Assembly: GCF_026191185.1 (NCBI RefSeq)
Contig: NZ_JAPHOV010000001.1
Location: forward strand, 1,669,001 to 1,733,000
From: Legionella sp. PATHC032
Lineage (GTDB): Bacteria > Pseudomonadota > Gammaproteobacteria > Legionellales > Legionellaceae
Length of the DNA stretch: 64,000 nucleotides
Direction: 5' to 3'
In this document: piece by piece, positions 35,936 to 45,620 of the stretch
Layout of the letters: the number at the start of each line of letters is the position of its first letter
Numbering within the stretch: the first letter of the stretch is position 1
Notes under the pieces: generated by a model
What the model was told of the DNA's origin: nothing
The model's input: only the letters and a program-made list of their open reading frames with translations
Database searches by the model: none
Program-made: the position numbers and the translations under genes

Positions 35936-37807
35936 TTAATATTGTCTAACTGTTTCAATTTGCTCTTGCATCATTTGATAAGCTTTACTCACTGACTCTG
36001 ATTGAGATACCTCAGCAACTCCCACCCGCCACCAGGTCTTATATCCTTGACTCATAGACTTGGGTAATATGGGCAGAACAATAACAGTACTTTTTTCCTG
36101 TTTTTTTGCCGAGTCTAAAGCTGACCGGAATTGCTCATAGGATTTGGCAAAATAAGTAGTGGCTCCCAATCCTTCTGCGTATTTGCAAAAATCGATGGGT
36201 AGATAATCGCCATTTAAAGTATTAGTAGTTGGCTCTCTGTAACGAAATTCATTACCAAAGCCCATACTACCATTACCCTCCTGTAAATTTCTAATGCACT
36301 GAAACCCATGATTATCAAAAATGAGAATTGTAATTTTTTTGCATTCCTGAATAGCAGTTAAAAGCTCCGAATGCATCATGACAAAACTGCCATCGCCAAC
36401 TAAAACGTAGACTTCTCCTTCTTGGTTTTCTTTTGCAATACGTACCCCAAGCCCAGCTGCAACCTCATATCCCATGCAGGAATAAGCGTACTCCAAATGA
36501 TAATCTTTTGCCTTTTTGGATTGCCAAAGTCGATGCAAATCACCTGGCAAACTCCCCGCGGCACTGATTATCACATCTTCTTCAGTCACATACTGATTGA
36601 GTAGCCCCAAAATAGTAGTTTGATGTAATCCCGCCTGCTCTGCAGAATAAGACTGAGTTAATTTATCCAACTCTTGAGACCATTCGTTTTGATAATGTCG
36701 TATTAATTGTTGGTAAGAGAGAGAGGTTTGATAACCTTCAAGGCCTTCCCCCAATTGCTGCAAACCAGTTTTTGCATCTCCTTTTAGCATAATTGCATTC
36801 ATTTTCATGGCATCAAGACGCGATACATTAAGATGAATGATTTGGCATTCCTGATTTTTAAAAGCCCATTTGGAGGCTGTCGTAAAATCCTGTAATCGAG
36901 ATCCGATAACCAAAATAACGTCAGCCTGAGCTACCAGAGAATTTGCCGCTTCAGATCCAGTAACTCCTACACCACCAACATTCATGGGGTGTTTCGCTGC
37001 CAGGCTACTTTTGCCTGCTTGAGTTTCAGCTACAGGAATACAATGTTTTAATGCAAACTCTGATAAAGTCTCCGAAGCCAGGGAATAATGCACACCACCG
37101 CCTGCAATAATTAATGGTTGCTTAGCCTTTCTAAGAAGCTGAATAGCCTCTGCCAACATGGCATCGCTAATCCTTTCTCTCTCAATACGCCATAAGCGTT
37201 TTTTAAAAAAGGAATCCTCATATTCATAAGCTTCAGACTGTACATCTTGGGGTAAACACAATGTTACGGCGCCTGTTTCAACTGGATCAGTTAATACTCT
37301 CATTGCCTGCATACACGCCGTCATTAACTGTTCAGGCCTGGTTATTCTGTCCCAATACTTACTGACTGGTTTAAAGCAATCATTAACGGATATGGTGTAA
37401 TCATATGGAACCTCCAGTTGTTGGAGAACCGGATCGGGTTGCCTGCAACTGAATACATCGCCTGGCAACAATAACAATGGAATTCTGTTGGTTGTCGCTG
37501 TCGCCGCTGCAGTAATCATATTAGTAGCGCCAGGACCAATTGATGAAGTACAAGCCATGATCCCTAACCGGTTTTTTTGTTTGGCATAGGCCGTTGCTGC
37601 GTGGGCCATTCCTTGCTCATTATGTCCCTGATAATAAATTAAACCCTGAGCATCGTATTCCAATGCTTCACCCAATCCGGTTACATTACCATGGCCAAAT
37701 ATTCCAAACACACCATTGATGAAACGGTATTCTTTATTGTCCAGTGTGACATATTGATTGGCTAAAAATCTTAATAAGGCCTGAGCCGTAGTTAATTTAA
37801 TTTTCAT
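35936..37807 (-). CDS. iolD: THcHDO hydrolase IolD
   Basis: Thiamine-diphosphate enzyme of 623 residues that opens the trihydroxycyclohexane-1,2-dione ring in inositol catabolism. NEQGMAHAATAYAKQ holds the ThDP-activating Glu; GDGSFVMMHSELLTAIQ is the ThDP-binding GDG motif; the layout and length match IolD of Bacillus. GGAGAG precedes the ATG with about eight-base spacing. It follows iolCB by 35 bp in the operon. Confidence 0.95.
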   Translation of the reverse strand: MKIKLTTAQALLRFLANQYVTLDNKEYRFINGVFGIFGHGNVTGLGEALEYDAQGLIYYQGHNEQGMAHAATAYAKQKNRLGIMACTSSIGPGATNMITAAATATTNRIPLLLLPGDVFSCRQPDPVLQQLEVPYDYTISVNDCFKPVSKYWDRITRPEQLMTACMQAMRVLTDPVETGAVTLCLPQDVQSEAYEYEDSFFKKRLWRIERERISDAMLAEAIQLLRKAKQPLIIAGGGVHYSLASETLSEFALKHCIPVAETQAGKSSLAAKHPMNVGGVGVTGSEAANSLVAQADVILVIGSRLQDFTTASKWAFKNQECQIIHLNVSRLDAMKMNAIMLKGDAKTGLQQLGEGLEGYQTSLSYQQLIRHYQNEWSQELDKLTQSYSAEQAGLHQTTILGLLNQYVTEEDVIISAAGSLPGDLHRLWQSKKAKDYHLEYAYSCMGYEVAAGLGVRIAKENQEGEVYVLVGDGSFVMMHSELLTAIQECKKITILIFDNHGFQCIRNLQEGNGSMGFGNEFRYREPTTNTLNGDYLPIDFCKYAEGLGATTYFAKSYEQFRSALDSAKKQEKSTVIVLPILPKSMSQGYKTWWRVGVAEVSQSESVSKAYQMMQEQIETVRQY

Positions 37808-37842
37808 TTATTGAACTCTCCAAATCATGCTGCAGATAAGGA

Positions 37843-39732
37843 TTACTGCTGTTTTAGTTGCCATGCTCTTAAATTAGCTTTGTTTGTCCTTGCCCATTCA
37901 TGGTCTTTTGTGAAGGTAGGTATCGTATAGGCGTTATTATTTAAATGCCGGATAAACCACAGTGTATAAAGCGCGTAACCCGGAGCTGTGCAATGAGCAT
38001 GTTCCTGACCATTGGCAATTTGGTAAGTATCATAGTGCTCAATTCGCATGACCTCTTTACCATTTTCGCCAAAAGCAAAGCCTTGGGGCTCTGAAAATCT
38101 ATAATGGTAAATTTCAGGTTGGTCGTGGTAATGTGAGGGATAACTTGACCATCGCCCTTGAAACGTAATAATTTCTCCAACCACCAAATTAGACTCAGGT
38201 CTGTTTCGTTTATCAAATACCGTTCTGACAAGCCGATACGAAGTATTTTCAAGAATTCCTTCTCCCCTATTATCTAATTCAAGCATATTGTCTGCATCAA
38301 ATAAAACTGGAGAAAATAATTCTTCATTTTCTGTTTCCATTAATAAAATTTCACAGTCAGTCAGAGCGATTACTGAACTGACCTCATCTTTTGAGCAATG
38401 CAAGACATAGGGTGATTGTGAAAAATAATCTGTACGCTCAACCTCCTGGTTATAAGAGCCGTATTTGAAAACAACCTTTCCTGTCATTAAGAGGGCGGCA
38501 AATTCATAACTCGAGTTAAATTGATGGCTTTGCCCCTTGTTTAATTTAAGAGAACTAAAACTCATTTCTGTAGGCGAGTCTTGCATCTTTACAATTGAAT
38601 TTAAACCATCGGCAAATCCACATGGATTTTTAATAAGCAACTGTGTCTGTTGATTTTTACTTAACTTCTCATGCAGCTGTGTTATCCTGGAGCTACTCCA
38701 TATTTCAGGATCATGATCATATTCTTGAATAAAATAGTCCAATTCTTCTTTGTATGGAATCGCAGGAGCGCAACCATGACGAGTCACCACCAAGGCACCA
38801 CAAGCATTAGCATAGGTTACTGCTTGCTCCCATGACTTTCCTTGCAGCAAACCCGCTAAAAGCCCAGACATAAAACCATCACCGGCTCCCAAAACATTTA
38901 ATACTTCAACAGGAAAAGATTTTGCTTGTAATAGACCTTTGTCTGCTCCAAAATGGACACAGGCGCCCTTCTCTCCTAATTTAACAACTATTGGTGCATC
39001 GGTTCGTTGCCTGATATTGATTAATGAGGCTTTAATATCATTCGAACCGCCTGCAATACATATTTCCTCTTCAGTCCCGACAATCAAATCGCATAAAGGC
39101 AAAACTTGTTGATACACATGACTCACATATTCATTCTGACAATAACGGCTTTCCCCATTACCAACCGCTGTTAATCGCCAAAGAACCGGTCTATAATCGA
39201 GATCAAAAACTATTGCCGTTTCTGCTTTTCTGGCTAAATGAACTACTTCCAGCGTGGTATTTTTCATTAACTCAGTGGATAAACCAGTACCTGTTATCAA
39301 TAAAGCCTTTGCATTTTTTAAAGCAGAAAAGCTAATTTGTTCTGCTTTAATTTGCATATCTGCGCAATCGTTTCGATAAAAAAGCAGAGGAAAATTGGAT
39401 GGAGGCTTAATACCCAAAAGTACAAGGCCAGTTAAATGGTTATCTGTTTCAGACAATAACTCAATATTAACCCCCTCACGTTCCAATTCTTCTTTAAGAA
39501 ACTTACCCAGCTCATCTGAGCCAACACAGGAAAACATCTGGCTTTTTAAGCCTAATCGGGCAGCTCCAACAGCAATATTCCCTGCACACCCTCCCAAATA
39601 TTTTTTAAAGCTTGCAACATCCTTCAAATCCAATCCTATTTGCTCTGCGTAGAGATCAACCGCTACACGTCCCATACAAATCAAATCGACTGCTCTGTTC
39701 TCATCAAAATAAAATCCGGGAAATTGTTTCAT
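37843..39732 (-). CDS. iolCB: Fused IolC kinase - IolB isomerase
   Basis: Bifunctional protein of 629 residues. Residues about 15-345 are a PfkB kinase (GGCAGNIAVGAARLG and the catalytic NVLGAGDGF), IolC, which phosphorylates 5-dehydro-2-deoxygluconate. Residues about 370-629 are IolB (cupin-type 5-deoxyglucuronate isomerase) with SHYHDQPEIYHYRF and NGQEHAHCTAPGYALYTLW as metal-binding elements. In most bacteria these are separate proteins; the fusion is known in Legionella. The order of catalysis is reversed relative to the domains: IolB acts before IolC. GAGG lies five bases before the ATG. Confidence 0.95.
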   Translation of the reverse strand: MKQFPGFYFDENRAVDLICMGRVAVDLYAEQIGLDLKDVASFKKYLGGCAGNIAVGAARLGLKSQMFSCVGSDELGKFLKEELEREGVNIELLSETDNHLTGLVLLGIKPPSNFPLLFYRNDCADMQIKAEQISFSALKNAKALLITGTGLSTELMKNTTLEVVHLARKAETAIVFDLDYRPVLWRLTAVGNGESRYCQNEYVSHVYQQVLPLCDLIVGTEEEICIAGGSNDIKASLINIRQRTDAPIVVKLGEKGACVHFGADKGLLQAKSFPVEVLNVLGAGDGFMSGLLAGLLQGKSWEQAVTYANACGALVVTRHGCAPAIPYKEELDYFIQEYDHDPEIWSSSRITQLHEKLSKNQQTQLLIKNPCGFADGLNSIVKMQDSPTEMSFSSLKLNKGQSHQFNSSYEFAALLMTGKVVFKYGSYNQEVERTDYFSQSPYVLHCSKDEVSSVIALTDCEILLMETENEELFSPVLFDADNMLELDNRGEGILENTSYRLVRTVFDKRNRPESNLVVGEIITFQGRWSSYPSHYHDQPEIYHYRFSEPQGFAFGENGKEVMRIEHYDTYQIANGQEHAHCTAPGYALYTLWFIRHLNNNAYTIPTFTKDHEWARTNKANLRAWQLKQQ

Positions 39733-39739
39733 GGCAACC

Positions 39740-40744
39740 TCAATTCAATACCACAGGGAGACGAGCTTCTAAAGATTGTTTCGCGGCTTTTGCAATGCGC
39801 AAGGCTTGCAATCCATCCAATCCTGAAACGGGACTTGTCTGATTATCATTCCAGGCACTATAAAACGCATTCAGTTCTGCCAGATAGGCTTGATGATAGC
39901 GCTCAAGGAAAAAATATTGAGGTTTAGCGCTATCCGTTGCATTAGCCGAGTATAGAGATACCGTATGTTCTAACTGATTTTCAGCCAATAACATACCGCC
40001 TGAACCGAATACTTCTACCCTTTGATCATACCCATAGATTGCCTGACGGCTATTATCTATAACACCAAATGCTCCATTAGCGAACCGTAGTTGGATTATT
40101 GCTGTATCTACGTCATCGAACTGCTCAAAATCAGGATTAATTAGAACAGCTCCTGTTGCATAAACCTCTACAACCTCGGATTGCATTAAAAAACGAGCCA
40201 TATCAAAATCATGAATAGACATGTCCATGAATATCCCACCCGATGTCGCGCAATACTCTTTGGATGGACAAGCCGGATCACGAGAAGTAATTCGAAGAAT
40301 ATGGGGAGTACCAATTTCACCAAACTGTACTCTTTTCTGAATGTTGGCAAAACTTGGGTCAAATCGACGATTGAACCCAAGTTGTAATAAAGTATTATTA
40401 TTTTTGATTATGTGTAGTGTTTTTTCTATCTCTTCTTCATTCAAACCAATCGGTTTTTCACAAAAAATTGCTTTACCATGAAGACTCGCCATGATAATTT
40501 GCTCGAGGTGCAGATAAGACGGTGAGGCGATCAAAACGGCATCTAAATCAGGGTGGCAAAGCACATCCTCTGAATGAGTAGATGCGATTGCAATCCCTAA
40601 CTTCTGTGCCCAAGTCCTATCGATCTGAGGATCGGCTATAGCCACTAATTCAAATTGTGGCAAATGAAACAGAATATTTTCCGCATGCAGTCTACCAATT
40701 CTTCCAGCTCCTACTATCCCAATTCGACATGTTTTCTTTTTCAT
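39740..40744 (-). CDS. iolG: myo-Inositol 2-dehydrogenase IolG
   Basis: NAD-dependent Gfo/Idh/MocA-family enzyme of 334 residues that oxidises myo-inositol to scyllo-inosose, first step of the pathway. The Rossmann loop GIVGAGRIGRLHAENI is at about 8-23, FCEKPIGLNEEE carries the catalytic Lys of the EKP motif, and SIHDFDMARFLM the conserved Asp-His region. Seven bases separate it from iolCB and two from iolT upstream. Confidence 0.94.
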   Translation of the reverse strand: MKKKTCRIGIVGAGRIGRLHAENILFHLPQFELVAIADPQIDRTWAQKLGIAIASTHSEDVLCHPDLDAVLIASPSYLHLEQIIMASLHGKAIFCEKPIGLNEEEIEKTLHIIKNNNTLLQLGFNRRFDPSFANIQKRVQFGEIGTPHILRITSRDPACPSKEYCATSGGIFMDMSIHDFDMARFLMQSEVVEVYATGAVLINPDFEQFDDVDTAIIQLRFANGAFGVIDNSRQAIYGYDQRVEVFGSGGMLLAENQLEHTVSLYSANATDSAKPQYFFLERYHQAYLAELNAFYSAWNDNQTSPVSGLDGLQALRIAKAAKQSLEARLPVVLN

Positions 40745-40746
40745 AA

Positions 40747-42162
40747 TTAGTCCATAATTAAATCAAATTTTCTTGTTTTTATATTTTTCGATACTGGCTG
40801 ACCTATATCTCTTACTTTATTTCCAGCGTTTAAATTTTCTTCCAGTTTTTCCAAAGACACTGATGTGGTTTCCGGGACAAAGTAATAAATAAACCAGCAT
40901 GCCAGCAGGCAAAAGCTGGCAAACATGGCAAAGGTAAATACTTGACCCGATAATTGATAAATGGGAAGAAACGAAAGTGATACTACAAAATTAGCGCCCC
41001 ATTGAAACACTGTAGCAATACTCATTGCCAAACCACGCACCGATAAAGGATATATTTCAGATATTAACACCCAGAACAGAGAGCCCAGGCTAATACAATA
41101 TCCCATTACATAAAATGATAATCCGCCTAAAATCGAGAATTTATTGATAAGTATAGAATTGCTGGCTAGGAAGCTAACAAAATATAAGCTAATTGATGCG
41201 ATCAAAGTACCACTGATTAACAAAAATCTTCTGCCTAATTTATCAACATAAAAAAGAGTGACTACTGTAAAGATAAAGTTGACCAGACCCAAAAAAAAGG
41301 TGGCGAGAATTGCATTTTTTACTGGGAAAAAACCAAACGACTCAAATATAACCGGTCCATAATACATCAAGGCATTGATTCCGGAAAATTGCTGGAACAG
41401 GCCTAAACCAACACCCACCAATAGAACAAAAATAATCGGTTTCTTAAATATCCGGGTATAACCTAGCGCAGTATTGTCTATGTTACTACTTATTTCAGCC
41501 AATTCCTGCTGAACATTATACCCGGCTGGTCTAATTTGTTTTAAGGCCTTTAAAGTAGCATCAGCTCCGTATTTCATCATTATCCAGCGGGGTGAATGAG
41601 GGACAAAATACATTCCTGCAAATAAGACGAGTGCAGGCAGGCTCCCTATCCAAAATAAATATCTCCAACTCATTAATGAATAGTCATGAAGAAGATAACC
41701 AATCAAATAGGCGACAGCCTGGCCAAACGTAATTGTTAATCCATTAATCAATACTAAAGTTCCTCTTTGATAGGGTGGCGCGATTTCAGCAATAAATAAA
41801 GGAGCAATGTAAGACGCAATACCTATACAAATACCAATGATAAATCGGCCAATTAATATGGAAACTAACCCAGGAGCCAAAGCACACAAACAGCTCCCTA
41901 GAATAAAGCCCAAAGCGACTATTTTTAATAAAGATCGCCTGCTTAATTTATCTGCGACAAGACCACTTATAGGTATTCCCAGTATGCATCCCAGTAAACT
42001 GCTACTGACAACTTGTGCCCATTGCCAATCTGTTAGTCCCAACTGAGCGATGACCTGATCTTTCACATCAGCAATGACGCTGGAATCAAATCCGAATAAA
42101 AATCCACCAAATCCGGCAATTACCGCAATCAGGAATACAAATGCATTCATTCCTTTGTTCAT
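40747..42162 (-). CDS. iolT: MFS sugar-porter family myo-inositol transporter IolT
   Basis: Inner-membrane H+-symporter of 471 residues with twelve membrane segments. Sugar-porter signatures are GADKLSRR-type A-motif (VADKLSRRSLL), PHSPRWIMMKYG after segment 6, QQFSGINALMYYGP in segment 7 and VPETTSVSLEKLE at the C-terminus. Imports myo-inositol for the downstream enzymes; it is the first gene of the iol operon. The first ATG (42162) is used; AGGG is 12 bases upstream, so initiation is not strongly supported by a Shine-Dalgarno sequence. Confidence 0.92.
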   Translation of the reverse strand: MNKGMNAFVFLIAVIAGFGGFLFGFDSSVIADVKDQVIAQLGLTDWQWAQVVSSSLLGCILGIPISGLVADKLSRRSLLKIVALGFILGSCLCALAPGLVSILIGRFIIGICIGIASYIAPLFIAEIAPPYQRGTLVLINGLTITFGQAVAYLIGYLLHDYSLMSWRYLFWIGSLPALVLFAGMYFVPHSPRWIMMKYGADATLKALKQIRPAGYNVQQELAEISSNIDNTALGYTRIFKKPIIFVLLVGVGLGLFQQFSGINALMYYGPVIFESFGFFPVKNAILATFFLGLVNFIFTVVTLFYVDKLGRRFLLISGTLIASISLYFVSFLASNSILINKFSILGGLSFYVMGYCISLGSLFWVLISEIYPLSVRGLAMSIATVFQWGANFVVSLSFLPIYQLSGQVFTFAMFASFCLLACWFIYYFVPETTSVSLEKLEENLNAGNKVRDIGQPVSKNIKTRKFDLIMD

Positions 42163-42601
42163 ATAACTATCTGTCCCTAATGAAAATCCTGTTCGTGCAT
42201 GATGTTATCACGGCCAGGTTGCAAGAAAAATATCAAAGTGTAAATTATTGAAGATAAAATAATACTTTACCCCAATAATAGATTTTACTGATTAAACAGA
42301 CATTTTTGGGTGGGAAGAGGACACGCGTAGCCAATGTTCCAATTTGAATAACAATAAGTTGTTAATTCGTGCAACAATACTGCGACACAATATGTCACGT
42401 AAATTCTTGTTGCATTGCAATCACAAGTTGCAAAAATTAATTATATTCGAGATACAGCGGTTTCTAAAGGTATCGTTGTCCATTAGTAAATTATCAGTTA
42501 AAGTTAATTTGGTATTTTTTGCAAAATAGTGGGAAAAGGCAAGGACTCTAAAATCCCGCCTATCTGTCGTTTGAACGCAAGAATAATTATAGCCACTGTA
42601 A
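42163..42601. other. 439-bp intergenic gap upstream of the iol operon
   Basis: Contains no convincing gene. It should hold the iol promoter near its left side and the 3' end of the upstream minus-strand gene at its right side. No clean -35/-10 pair and no repressor-like dyad near iolT were found by eye. A TTGCA-T-TGCAA palindrome lies near 42409-42419, with further TTGCAA copies on the same strand or its complement near 42220 and 42428; these might be a regulator site. A 61-codon frame at 42344-42529 has no Shine-Dalgarno sequence and looks spurious. Confidence 0.5.
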
Positions 42602-43714
42602 TTATGGACGCATATTTCCATCATCGTACTCCTCATCTATTTCATTAGAAGTATGAAACGGAGCCGATACCTGAAAAGATTCTTGTGGTCTATAATTAAA
42701 AAACCCCATCCCTGAAGCAGTGACAGCTACAGGTGTTTGAGCTTCATATAAGGGAGAGAATTGAACTTGCGCAGAGCTGGGTTTATTTTGTAAGTATCTT
42801 ATATGTTGCGTTAGCTCCTGAACAATTTGCAGATCACTTGCTTTGGGTGATTTGATTGTATTCAGAATTTTAATGGCTTGTTGATAGGTAGCTATTGCAT
42901 CTGAAAATTTTTGATTTTGTATATAAGATTTGGCTAAATTTAGAACTTGCATTGCCATGCCACGATAAGCGCTATCACTAGGTGTTACATTTACAAAAAC
43001 CGGATTAAAAGCGACTTGCTCAGCCCCGGAGACTGGTTTAGAAGTTGAGGGATCTGCTGACAAAGACAATTGCGATAACATATTTTCCAAACTACGATCA
43101 ATTTGTTGTATTTCACTAATGGATACATTTTCAAACTGCTCAAAAAACGCTTGCTCTTGTTGTCTTGCAACTTGCCCCTCGCCAAGCAGATATTCATGAT
43201 TCATAAATTTAGCAGAGTTTAAATAAGACTTTGTTGATAATTTTTTTTCATAAAAAACATGAAATTGTTTAAAATTAGCAACTGGATCCCCAATTTGTTG
43301 TTCTTCAAATGTTTTATTTTGAATCAATCCAAATGCTTTTAGTGCATTAGCCATTGCCTCATCCCCAGCAGCTTGATTCATCAGCTCATAGCACGCGTCA
43401 GATAAATCAATATATAACTCAGTTAGAAGTCGATAAGAGTCATCATTTAACAGAGTTTCGATGAGGTGATTTATTGCTGCTTCATAATGTCTACCAGCGC
43501 TTAAATAATCTCTTCTATTAAAATACAGGGTCGCCAGATCATAATGTACATTAACTATTGCATTAATATCCTCAGGAATTTTATTGGAAATTTGTAAAAA
43601 TAGATCAATTGCCTTGAGATACTCGGTAATTGCCTCTTTTATGAAATATCTCTTTTCAAGGTCTTTGGCAGATACGATTTTCTGTCTGGCATGTATTCTC
43701 TTTACTTCATCCAT
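42602..43714 (-). CDS. Helical TPR/SNAP-like protein, putative Dot/Icm effector
   Basis: Protein of about 370 residues without signal peptide or membrane segment. The first 150 residues form helix-turn-helix repeats (FIKEAITEYLKAIDLFLQI, YYDLATLYFNRRDYLSAG-like, LTELYIDLSDACYELM), and a further repeat occurs near 250-280 (VLNLAKSYIQNQKFSDAIATYQQAIKIL), so TPR or alpha-SNAP-like folding is likely. It resembles host vesicle-fusion adaptors in pattern only. From gene order it would be the protein I remember as effector Lpg1654. AAGGAG lies six bases before the second of two ATGs (43714). Divergent from nothing; monocistronic. Confidence 0.65.
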   Translation of the reverse strand: MDEVKRIHARQKIVSAKDLEKRYFIKEAITEYLKAIDLFLQISNKIPEDINAIVNVHYDLATLYFNRRDYLSAGRHYEAAINHLIETLLNDDSYRLLTELYIDLSDACYELMNQAAGDEAMANALKAFGLIQNKTFEEQQIGDPVANFKQFHVFYEKKLSTKSYLNSAKFMNHEYLLGEGQVARQQEQAFFEQFENVSISEIQQIDRSLENMLSQLSLSADPSTSKPVSGAEQVAFNPVFVNVTPSDSAYRGMAMQVLNLAKSYIQNQKFSDAIATYQQAIKILNTIKSPKASDLQIVQELTQHIRYLQNKPSSAQVQFSPLYEAQTPVAVTASGMGFFNYRPQESFQVSAPFHTSNEIDEEYDDGNMRP

Positions 43715-43905
43715 CATTGACTCCTTTAATGCGAATTCAGATCCATATAAAAGACAACTTATTGAAAAATAATCCAGCCCCCTTAAAATAGGAATTTTTT
43801 ACTGCCTAAAATTAAAAAAGAATTCGTTGTGAACTGGAAAGTTGCATTAATATCATTATCTCTTTTTATCTGCAATCAGTATCGAAGTCACGTAAATTGC
43901 TGTAT

Positions 43906-45579
43906 TTAATTTACGAGACCTATAACAGGACAAACCACTCCAACCTCTTTAAAAGCATTAATGACATCCTGCTTATTATATTGTCTATCAATTGCCGCTT
44001 GAATAACCCCACAAGCGGCTGCTTCAAATGAAGTCCCTGATGTCCAATATTTTATATTGGCGTCCACCATCACTTGAAATGCTTTTTTCACTGACCAATT
44101 GGGTTCATGAGCTAAAAGATAAAAAGCCTTGTTAAAGATCCCACTGGTCAGATGAACATCCAAATCATCATGATAATCATCAAAATGGTCAATGGAATGG
44201 CCATCTTTCGTTGGGTAATCCATGTAACGAATTGGCTCACCACTGATAGTTGCCTCACGCCCTATGGACCAATCGTCACCATCCCAATACCATGGAAAAT
44301 CTTTACGTAAGTAATCCTGCATAGCAATAGATGCCATATCTGAGAACGCTTCATTGATCCCACCGGATTGCCCATTATAGACCAGGTTGGAATGCAATCT
44401 GGTAAAATTATGAGACAACTCATGAGATAAAGTGCTCTGCGCTGGTGCTGTTAATTGAGTATCACCATCGCCAATCACAATTTGTTGATGCATTAAATAC
44501 AATCCTTTTATTTTAATAGAAGGCACCGCAAAGGCATTATCAAAATTTTTAATATGAGTATAGGCTCGCAAAGGCAAATCGTCACCTAAAGGTTTTTCCA
44601 CTCCATAATACTCTTTATACATTTCCAGTGTTACCCCGGCAAAATACATAGCATCATTGACTGCAGAAAAACTGTAATTTGCAGGTGATGTGTCTCCATC
44701 ATTAATATTGATATATTGTGATTCTTTACTGCAGGGATAGGAAAAAGCCGGTATATTTTTATAGATTTCCACAATGCTTAGAACCGGGAAGGATCTTTTG
44801 TCCAAATCAGTGTGCGCAGCATTAATAACCCTTACCTCAGGGCTTTCCACAACACAATTTTTTCCTTTGACTGTTACCTCAAATTTGCCAAGAGAAGGAA
44901 TGTCCTTCATTGAATCGCCATGCTGAAACAAGCCTGATCGATAGGGAAGGATGAATACATTTCCACCCAAGCCCTGGCCAATTTTCTTATGGGTTAAATC
45001 ATCCCAACCTTTCAATATCAAACCAGAATTGGCATCGACAATATAATTGGGAGCAGAGACAAAATGCAATGGATCATTCGTGTACATCGACAAATGGTAG
45101 GCAAGATGTGCTTTTTTATGTGAATCCAAGTAAATGATTTTTTTAATATCTTTGTAAATGATCGAATTGTTATTATGCTTTATTATCTGGCTTTCAATAT
45201 CACTGGCACTGAACTTCCCATCAGTCTGATGAATTTCTTTTTCAATTTCAGACACATCAACACCAGTCAGAAAAGCTTTTGACTTGCTCGCCTTATGGAG
45301 GATCAGTTCATGGCCCCAAACAGGAATATTTCTATAATAAATTTGATAGCGAATATCATTAGAATCATGATTCCCTTCATGATCAACAGGGCTCAACTGA
45401 TAATTTAAAGACGTCATTTTCTGAGTAATTGATATAAATCCTTTTTTATCATGCAAGATACTAACATTGTATTTTTTTAAATTGTTATCACTCGCTTCCC
45501 AAATAAGATTTTCTGAAGCGGCTTGCAGATTAACATTTGCCATAGAAACAACTAAAAATGAAACTATCCGTGTTTTCAT
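43906..45579 (-). CDS. Secreted M4 (thermolysin-family) zinc metalloprotease
   Basis: Exported metalloprotease of 557 residues, a paralogue of the major Legionella protease ProA/Msp. Signal peptide about 1-20, an FTP/PepSY-type propeptide to about residue 215, then the catalytic domain with HELSH as the zinc site and GGINEAFSD supplying the third ligand; a late His in DVHLTSGIFNKAFYLL is the catalytic His231 equivalent. The longest frame adds 26 residues from 45657, but AGGG precedes the ATG at 45579 and the signal peptide begins there. Likely substrate: extracellular or host protein. It follows the ATP-grasp gene by about 40 bp on the same strand. Confidence 0.9.
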   Translation of the reverse strand: MKTRIVSFLVVSMANVNLQAASENLIWEASDNNLKKYNVSILHDKKGFISITQKMTSLNYQLSPVDHEGNHDSNDIRYQIYYRNIPVWGHELILHKASKSKAFLTGVDVSEIEKEIHQTDGKFSASDIESQIIKHNNNSIIYKDIKKIIYLDSHKKAHLAYHLSMYTNDPLHFVSAPNYIVDANSGLILKGWDDLTHKKIGQGLGGNVFILPYRSGLFQHGDSMKDIPSLGKFEVTVKGKNCVVESPEVRVINAAHTDLDKRSFPVLSIVEIYKNIPAFSYPCSKESQYININDGDTSPANYSFSAVNDAMYFAGVTLEMYKEYYGVEKPLGDDLPLRAYTHIKNFDNAFAVPSIKIKGLYLMHQQIVIGDGDTQLTAPAQSTLSHELSHNFTRLHSNLVYNGQSGGINEAFSDMASIAMQDYLRKDFPWYWDGDDWSIGREATISGEPIRYMDYPTKDGHSIDHFDDYHDDLDVHLTSGIFNKAFYLLAHEPNWSVKKAFQVMVDANIKYWTSGTSFEAAACGVIQAAIDRQYNKQDVINAFKEVGVVCPVIGLVN

Positions 45580-45620
45580 ATTTTTTCCCTGTCTTTGACT
45601 ATTGTTGTGTCTTTCAGCGT

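Noticed and set aside
42344..42529. 61-codon plus-strand frame in the gap upstream of iolT
   Set aside because: No Shine-Dalgarno sequence, basic low-information composition, no neighbour on that strand.
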